Assembly: GCF_000427825.1 (NCBI RefSeq)
Contig: NZ_ATYT01000015.1
Location: 1 to 64,000 of the forward strand
Length of the DNA stretch: 64,000 nt
Source: Thermocrispum municipale DSM 44069
GTDB taxonomy: Bacteria > Actinomycetota > Actinomycetes > Mycobacteriales > Pseudonocardiaceae
Reading direction: 5' to 3'
Shown here: positions 59,969-64,000 of the stretch, one piece after another
Position numbering within the stretch: the first letter of the stretch is position 1
How the letters are laid out: each line of letters opens with the position of its first letter
Program-made: the position numbers and the translations under genes
Notes under the pieces: model-generated
The model's database searches: none
Told to the model about the DNA's origin: nothing
The model's input: the letters and a program-made list of their open reading frames with translations, nothing else

Positions 59969-61069
59969 ATGGTGAGCCGCTCCGCGCCGAGTCTGCCCGA
60001 CTTCCCGTGGGACAAGCTGCGCCCGTATCGCGACAAGGCGGCGCAGCATCCCGACGGGGTGGTCGACCTGGCCATCGGGACCCCGATCGATCCGGTCCCG
60101 GCCGGTGTCCAGGCCGCACTGTCCTCGGTGGCCGAGATCCCCGGCTACCCGTACACCTACGGCACGGCTGAGCTGCGTCAGACCGTGGTCGAGGCGCTGG
60201 CCAGGCGGCACGGCGTCACCGGCGTCGATCCGGCCGCGGTGCTACCTACCATCGGTTCGAAGGAACTCGTCGCGTGGCTGCCCACGTTGCTGGGTGTCCG
60301 CCGGGACGACGTGGTCGTCATCCCCGAGCTGGCCTACCCCACCTACGAGGTCGGGGCGGTGCTGGCCGGCGCGAAGGTGCAGCGGTCGGACAGCCTGTTC
60401 GGCATCGGGCCGCAGCGTCCCGCGGTGCTGTGGCTGAACTCCCCGGCGAACCCGACCGGGCGCGTGCTCGGGGTGGATCATCTGCGCAAGGTCGTCGAAT
60501 GGGCGCGCGAGCGCGGCACCGTCGTGGTCTCCGACGAGTGCTATCTGGCGCTGGGCTGGGAGGCCGAGCCGTTGTCGATCTTGCACCCGGACGTCTGCGG
60601 TGGCTCGCACGAAGGGCTGCTGGCCGTGCACTCGCTGTCGAAGTCGGCGAACATGGCCAGCTATCGCGCCGGGTTCGTGGTCGGCGACGCCGAGCTGGTG
60701 CGTGACCTGCACGAGCTGCGCAGGCACGCGGGAATGATCGTGCCACGGTCGGTGCAAGAGGCGATGAAGGTCGCGCTCACCGACGACGAGTCGCTGCGTA
60801 CCCAGCGGGAGCGCTACGCCAAGCGGCGCGAGGTGCTGCGATCGGCGCTGCTGGCCAACGACTTCTCGATCGACCACTCCGAGGCGGGTCTGTACCTGTG
60901 GGCGACCCGAGGCGAGGACACGTGGGAAACGGTCGACTGGCTGGCCGAGCGCGGCATCGTGGTCGCTCCGGGCACGTTCTACGGTCCCCGCGGCAAGCAT
61001 CACGTGCGGATTTCGTTGACGGTCACCGACGAAGGCGCGCAGACAGCCGCAGCCCGGCTGGCCGCGTAA
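59969..61069 (+). CDS. dapC: Succinyldiaminopimelate transaminase (DapC)
   Basis: 366-aa class I/II PLP aminotransferase: GTPIDPVPAGVQAAL, YTYGTAELRQTVVEALARRHGV, the PLP-binding LPTIGSKELVAWLPTLL, LNSPANPTGRVLG, and the Schiff-base lysine in AVHSLSKSANMASYRAGFVVG. It converts N-succinyl-2-amino-6-ketopimelate to N-succinyl-diaminopimelate in the succinylase route to DAP and lysine. The following dapD and dapE support this over a general aminotransferase. ATG 59969 or GTG 59972, both just after the ferredoxin stop. Confidence 0.92.
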   Translation: MVSRSAPSLPDFPWDKLRPYRDKAAQHPDGVVDLAIGTPIDPVPAGVQAALSSVAEIPGYPYTYGTAELRQTVVEALARRHGVTGVDPAAVLPTIGSKELVAWLPTLLGVRRDDVVVIPELAYPTYEVGAVLAGAKVQRSDSLFGIGPQRPAVLWLNSPANPTGRVLGVDHLRKVVEWARERGTVVVSDECYLALGWEAEPLSILHPDVCGGSHEGLLAVHSLSKSANMASYRAGFVVGDAELVRDLHELRRHAGMIVPRSVQEAMKVALTDDESLRTQRERYAKRREVLRSALLANDFSIDHSEAGLYLWATRGEDTWETVDWLAERGIVVAPGTFYGPRGKHHVRISLTVTDEGAQTAAARLAA

Positions 61070-61097
61070 GGCGGGCGCGGCGGCTACCGCGCCCGCC
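61070..61097. terminator. Hairpin terminator between dapC and dapD
   Basis: GGCGGGCGCGG (61070-61080) pairs perfectly with CCGCGCCCGCC (61087-61097) over a 6-base loop. It occupies the gap between the convergent stops. No T-run, so it is a GC-type terminator. Confidence 0.7.
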
Positions 61098-61105
61098 GGC
61101 GCAGG

Positions 61106-62092
61106 TCAGTCGTTGGCGTGCAGGGCCTCGTTCAGCTCGATGCTCGCACCTTCGCGACGAACCACCTCGACCGCGCCGGTCTCGGAGTTGCGCCGGAACA
61201 GCACACCGGAGATGCCGGACAACTCACGCGCCTTCAGCGTCGTGCCGTTGACGTTCACCTTGGTGCCCGCGGTGACGTACAGGCCGGCCTCCACCACGGT
61301 GTCGTCACCGAGCGAGATGCCGATGCCCGCGTTGGCGCCGAGCAGGCAGCGCTCGCCGACGGAGATGACCTCCTTGCCACCGCCGGACAGCGTGCCCATG
61401 ATCGACGCGCCACCGCCGACATCGGAGCCGTCGCCGACGACCACACCGGCGGAGATCCGGCCCTCGACCATGGAAGCGCCCAGCGTCCCGGCGTTGTAGT
61501 TGACGAAACCCTCGTGCATCACCGTGGTGCCGGGGGCGAGGTAGGCGCCCAGCCGCACGCGGTCGGCGTCGGCGATCCGGACGCCGGTCGGGACGACGTA
61601 GTCGACCATGCGCGGGAACTTGTCCACGCCGTAGACGGTCACCGGTCCGCGGGCGCGCAGCCGCATGCGCGTGGCCTCGAAGCCCTCCACCGGGCACGGG
61701 CCGAAGTTGGTCCACACGACGTTGCTGAGCAGACCGAACACGCCGTCGAGGTTCTGCCCATGCGGCTGGACCAGGCGGTGCGACAGCAGGTGCAGCCGCA
61801 GGTAGACGTCGTGCGCGTCGGCAGGTGGCTCGTCCAGTTTGCCGATGGTGGTGCGCACAGCGACGACCTCGACGCCTCGGTCGGTGTCCGGACCCAGCAG
61901 GCCTGCGACCGACGAGCCCAGCGCGCTCTCTGCCTCCTCGGCCGACAGGCGCTGCGTTCCGGACTCCTCGGACGCGTCCACCAGCTTCGGCTGGACGTAC
62001 CAGGTGTCCAGCACCGTGCCGTCGGTGGTCACCGTGGCGATGCCGACGCCGGTGGCGCCGGTGGTCTGCGGGTCGGGCGGCAGCTGGGTCAC
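61106..62092 (-). CDS. dapD: 2,3,4,5-tetrahydropyridine-2,6-dicarboxylate N-succinyltransferase
   Basis: 328-aa trimeric left-handed beta-helix acyltransferase, the actinobacterial DapD type. The N-terminal half is specific to the group ([23 protein letters not shown]). The C-terminal hexapeptide repeats ([54 protein letters not shown]) bind succinyl-CoA. It makes N-succinyl-2-amino-6-ketopimelate. GTG start overlaps the upstream lipoprotein stop as GTGA. Convergent with dapC. Confidence 0.95.
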   Translation of the reverse strand: MTQLPPDPQTTGATGVGIATVTTDGTVLDTWYVQPKLVDASEESGTQRLSAEEAESALGSSVAGLLGPDTDRGVEVVAVRTTIGKLDEPPADAHDVYLRLHLLSHRLVQPHGQNLDGVFGLLSNVVWTNFGPCPVEGFEATRMRLRARGPVTVYGVDKFPRMVDYVVPTGVRIADADRVRLGAYLAPGTTVMHEGFVNYNAGTLGASMVEGRISAGVVVGDGSDVGGGASIMGTLSGGGKEVISVGERCLLGANAGIGISLGDDTVVEAGLYVTAGTKVNVNGTTLKARELSGISGVLFRRNSETGAVEVVRREGASIELNEALHAND

Positions 62093-62505
62093 TGAACGAT
62101 CTCCTCGAGCTCGGCTTCCACATCCTTGACGGCCTGCGCGATCGTCTCCAACGCGCGGTAGCAGGCCGAGACGGACTTCGGGCGCTGATTGTCGCAGCCG
62201 CCCTGGTTGTAGTCGCGCACCGCGCGGGTCATCTCGCGTCCTGGATCACGCAGCCCCTCGTGGTTGATCCGGCCCGCCGTGGACACCGTGCGGGCCGCAT
62301 TGGCGATCTGCGTGATGTACTTCTCGCACTTGCGCGGCGCCTGGTCGCGCGGCCGGGTGTGGCAGGTGTCCACCGCGAGCGCGCGCACCTTGAGCTGCAA
62401 CGATTGCAGGTCGACGGGCTCTTCTTCTGCGCTCTGTTCGCCACACCCGGCGAGTACGAACCCCAGCGCCACGGCGCAGGCCAGCAGACGTCCAACGGGC
62501 TTCAC
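62089..62505 (-). CDS. Secreted lipoprotein of unknown function
   Basis: 138-aa predicted lipoprotein. Signal peptide [20 protein letters not shown] with lipobox LAGC, Cys21 lipidated. The mature part is alpha-helical, with cysteines in [20 protein letters not shown] and SACYRAL, giving probable disulfides. No recognised family. GTG start is supported by a minus-strand -10-like TACGGT seven bases upstream. Its stop overlaps the dapD start, so it is cotranscribed with dapD. It is divergent from dapE by only 34 bases. Confidence 0.82.
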   Translation of the reverse strand: MKPVGRLLACAVALGFVLAGCGEQSAEEEPVDLQSLQLKVRALAVDTCHTRPRDQAPRKCEKYITQIANAARTVSTAGRINHEGLRDPGREMTRAVRDYNQGGCDNQRPKSVSACYRALETIAQAVKDVEAELEEIVQ

Positions 62506-62512
62506 AGCCCCA

Positions 62513-62533
62513 ACCGTAGCCCGCCGGTAGTGT
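62513..62533. promoter_or_regulatory. Divergent leaderless promoters of lipoprotein and dapE
   Basis: Minus-strand TACGGT (62518-62513) lies seven bases before GTG 62505. Plus-strand TAGTGT (62528-62533) lies six bases before ATG 62540. With only 34 bp between the starts, each promoter's -35 region falls at or inside the other gene's start. Confidence 0.55.
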
Positions 62534-62539
62534 GCGGCT

Positions 62540-63619
62540 ATGCCCGAGTTGGACTTGCGCGCCGATCCGGTCGAGATCACCGCGACGTTGGTGGACGTCC
62601 CCAGCGAATCGGGTTCCGAGCGCGCCATCGCCGACCTCGTCGAGAACGCTCTGCGCACGCAGGCCGGGCACCTGGAAGTGGTGCGCGACGGCGATGCGGT
62701 GCTGGCGCGCACGCAGCTCGGGCGGCCGCGGCGGGTGATCTTCGCCGGGCATCTGGACACCGTGCCGAAGAACGACAACCTGCCGCTGCGCCGCACCGGA
62801 AGCGGCCAGGAGGAGATCCTGCACGGCCTGGGCACCGTGGACATGAAGGGCGGCGACGCGGTCTTTTTGTCGTTGGCGGCCACGGTCACCGAGCCCAGGC
62901 ACGACGTGACGTTCGTGTTCTACGACTGCGAAGAGGTCGACGCCGCCCGCAACGGCCTCAACCGCATCCAGGCGAACCGGCCCGAGTGGCTGCGCGGCGA
63001 CCTCGCCGTGGTCGGTGAGCCGTCCAACGCCGTGATCGAGGGCGGATGCCAGGGCACGCTGCGTGTGGAGCTGACCGTGACCGGCAAGCGGGCGCACACC
63101 GCGCGGGCGTGGATGGGCAGCAACGCCATCCACGCGCTCGCCGAGCCGCTGCGCCGCCTGGCCGAGTACCAGCCGCGACAGGTCGACATCGACGGCCTGC
63201 AGTACCGCGAAGGCTTGCAGGCGGTGGCCATCGGCGGTGGTGTGGCGGGCAACGTGGTGCCGGACGAGGCCACCGTGACGATCAACCACCGGTTCGCACC
63301 CGATCGGACCCCGCAGCAGGCACTGGACCACGTGCGGAAGGTGTTCGACGGCTACGACCTGACGTTGGTCGACGAGGCCGCCGGGGCCCTGCCCAGACTG
63401 AGCGAACCGGCCGCGGCCGAGCTGGTACGGGCGGCAGGCGGGCAGCCCGTCGCCAAGCTCGGGTGGACGGACGTGGCGCGGTTCGCCGCGCTGGGCATGC
63501 CCGCGGTGAACTTCGGACCGGGCGACCCCACCCTGGCGCACACCAAGGAGGAGCACGTCCGGGCTGCGGAGATCACCCAGGTCGCCGACGTGCTGCGCAC
63601 GTTCCTCACCGGGGGCTGA
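62540..63619 (+). CDS. dapE: Succinyl-diaminopimelate desuccinylase
   Basis: 359-aa M20-family dinuclear zinc hydrolase releasing succinate from N-succinyl-LL-DAP. Metal and catalytic motifs: [15 protein letters not shown] (H, D), [17 protein letters not shown] (D), [15 protein letters not shown] (EE, catalytic Glu), [16 protein letters not shown], and a C-terminal HTKEEHV (H). The central dimerisation domain contains [19 protein letters not shown]. With dapC and dapD it completes a local succinylase DAP set. Leaderless start inferred from the -10 element. Confidence 0.95.
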   Translation: MPELDLRADPVEITATLVDVPSESGSERAIADLVENALRTQAGHLEVVRDGDAVLARTQLGRPRRVIFAGHLDTVPKNDNLPLRRTGSGQEEILHGLGTVDMKGGDAVFLSLAATVTEPRHDVTFVFYDCEEVDAARNGLNRIQANRPEWLRGDLAVVGEPSNAVIEGGCQGTLRVELTVTGKRAHTARAWMGSNAIHALAEPLRRLAEYQPRQVDIDGLQYREGLQAVAIGGGVAGNVVPDEATVTINHRFAPDRTPQQALDHVRKVFDGYDLTLVDEAAGALPRLSEPAAAELVRAAGGQPVAKLGWTDVARFAALGMPAVNFGPGDPTLAHTKEEHVRAAEITQVADVLRTFLTGG

Positions 63620-63655
63620 TCCCGTACTCTGTGCGGGCTGCGGCGGGAGCGGAGC

Positions 63656-63661
63656 TAGGCT
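63656..63661 (+). promoter_or_regulatory. Candidate -10 of leaderless LOG-family gene
   Basis: TAGGCT followed by seven bases and the GTG at 63669; the same hexamer occurs before birA and accD5. Confidence 0.5.
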
Positions 63662-63668
63662 CGCACCC

Positions 63669-64000
63669 GTGGCAGATCCAGGTGCGAACGCCGACTACAC
63701 CTATCCGGAACACCCGCGGGAGAAGCACAAGGGCCCGGTCGTGCTGCGCGGTGCGCAGCGCAGGGAGGCGACCACGACCGACCAGCGGCTGCTCGACCAG
63801 CGCGGGCCGTCGGACTGGGTGCACACCGACCCGTGGCGCGTGCTGCGCATCCAGGCGGAGTTCACCGAGGGCTTCGGCGCACTGGCCGAACTACCCCGCG
63901 CGGTGACGATTTTCGGCTCCGCCCGCACCAAGCGGGACGAGCCCGAGTACGAGCTGGGCATGCGGATCGGCCGCGCAGTGGCCGAAGCGGGTTTCGCGGT
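63669..64000 (+). CDS. LOG/TIGR00730-family Rossmann protein, 3' end outside window
   Basis: Open frame from GTG 63669 to the window edge (110 residues visible). The N-terminal extension reads YPEHPREKHKGPVVLRGAQRRE and is followed by DQRLLDQRGPSDWVHTDPWRVLRIQAEF. The nucleotide-binding fold then starts with AVTIFGSARTKRDEPEY. This matches the TIGR00730/LOG family of cytokinin-riboside-5'-monophosphate phosphoribohydrolases, next to dapE as in mycobacteria (Rv1205, by memory). The catalytic PGGxGTxxE motif lies beyond the window. Confidence 0.88.
   Translation, partial: MADPGANADYTYPEHPREKHKGPVVLRGAQRREATTTDQRLLDQRGPSDWVHTDPWRVLRIQAEFTEGFGALAELPRAVTIFGSARTKRDEPEYELGMRIGRAVAEAGFA

Overview
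The window is very GC-rich, densely packed actinobacterial chromosome. GTG starts are frequent, many genes overlap by ATGA or GTGA, and many appear leaderless. It encodes the dTDP-rhamnose/WbbL pathway used for the arabinogalactan linker, F420 biosynthesis (fbiAB) and a biotin-dependent acyl-CoA carboxylase with an epsilon subunit. The gene order resembles what I remember of Mycobacterium tuberculosis around Rv3261-Rv3306, with other genes between the blocks. This points to a mycolata relative, most likely Pseudonocardiales. The taxon is an inference; no rRNA gene is present.

Layout. 1-92: tail of an IS110-like transposase. 0.1-1.9 kb: a membrane protein divergent from a MerR regulator, with two tandem operators between them. 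1.9-7.5 kb: mutA-mutB-meaB (methylmalonyl-CoA mutase and its G-protein chaperone) and a small membrane protein. 7.8-13.5 kb: M20 amidohydrolase, gamma-glutamylcyclotransferase-like protein, LpdA-type flavoprotein, lipoprotein, GlpD. 13.5-25 kb: acetyltransferase, DUF1707 protein, accA3, dicarboxylate/amino-acid symporter, maf, DinB, accE-accD5, birA, PH-domain protein and HMG-CoA lyase. Together with mutAB these form a propionyl-CoA/branched-chain catabolism neighbourhood that also supplies carboxylated acyl-CoAs. 25.0-28.4 kb: a four-gene, translationally coupled toxin module (YbaB-like, WXG100-like, 754-aa TNT-type NAD+ glycohydrolase toxin with 11-residue repeats, probable immunity protein).

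28.4-36.4 kb: HisN-type phosphatase, an OmpR-type two-component system, GtrA protein, an unusual sigma/anti-sigma/transmembrane/extracellular fusion, a degenerate GGDEF-like protein and a GT87 mannosyltransferase-like protein. 36.4-43.1 kb: purK-purE, a frameshifted class A beta-lactamase, an acyl-CoA dehydrogenase, a secreted or anchored protein, a TIGR03089 protein and an LCP cell-wall ligase. 43.2-56.0 kb: a cell-envelope glycan cluster (rmlB, rmlD, several GT1/GT2 glycosyltransferases, a secreted repeat protein, wbbL, manC). 56.0-59.2 kb: the operon fbiA-fbiB-nudix-gntR. 59.3-64 kb: small protein, 7Fe ferredoxin, then dapC, dapD, lipoprotein, dapE (succinylase branch of lysine/DAP synthesis) and the start of a LOG-family protein cut by the window edge.

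Best candidates for something new are the TNT toxin module with its hendecad-repeat stalk, the one-polypeptide sigma/anti-sigma/surface-sensor fusion beside a degenerate GGDEF protein, and the twin 7-5-7 operators between the membrane protein and MerR. The sequence also shows a consistent leaderless-promoter grammar (TANNNT, then 6-8 bases, then the start codon), which fixes many start codons. I saw no rRNA, tRNA or CRISPR array.
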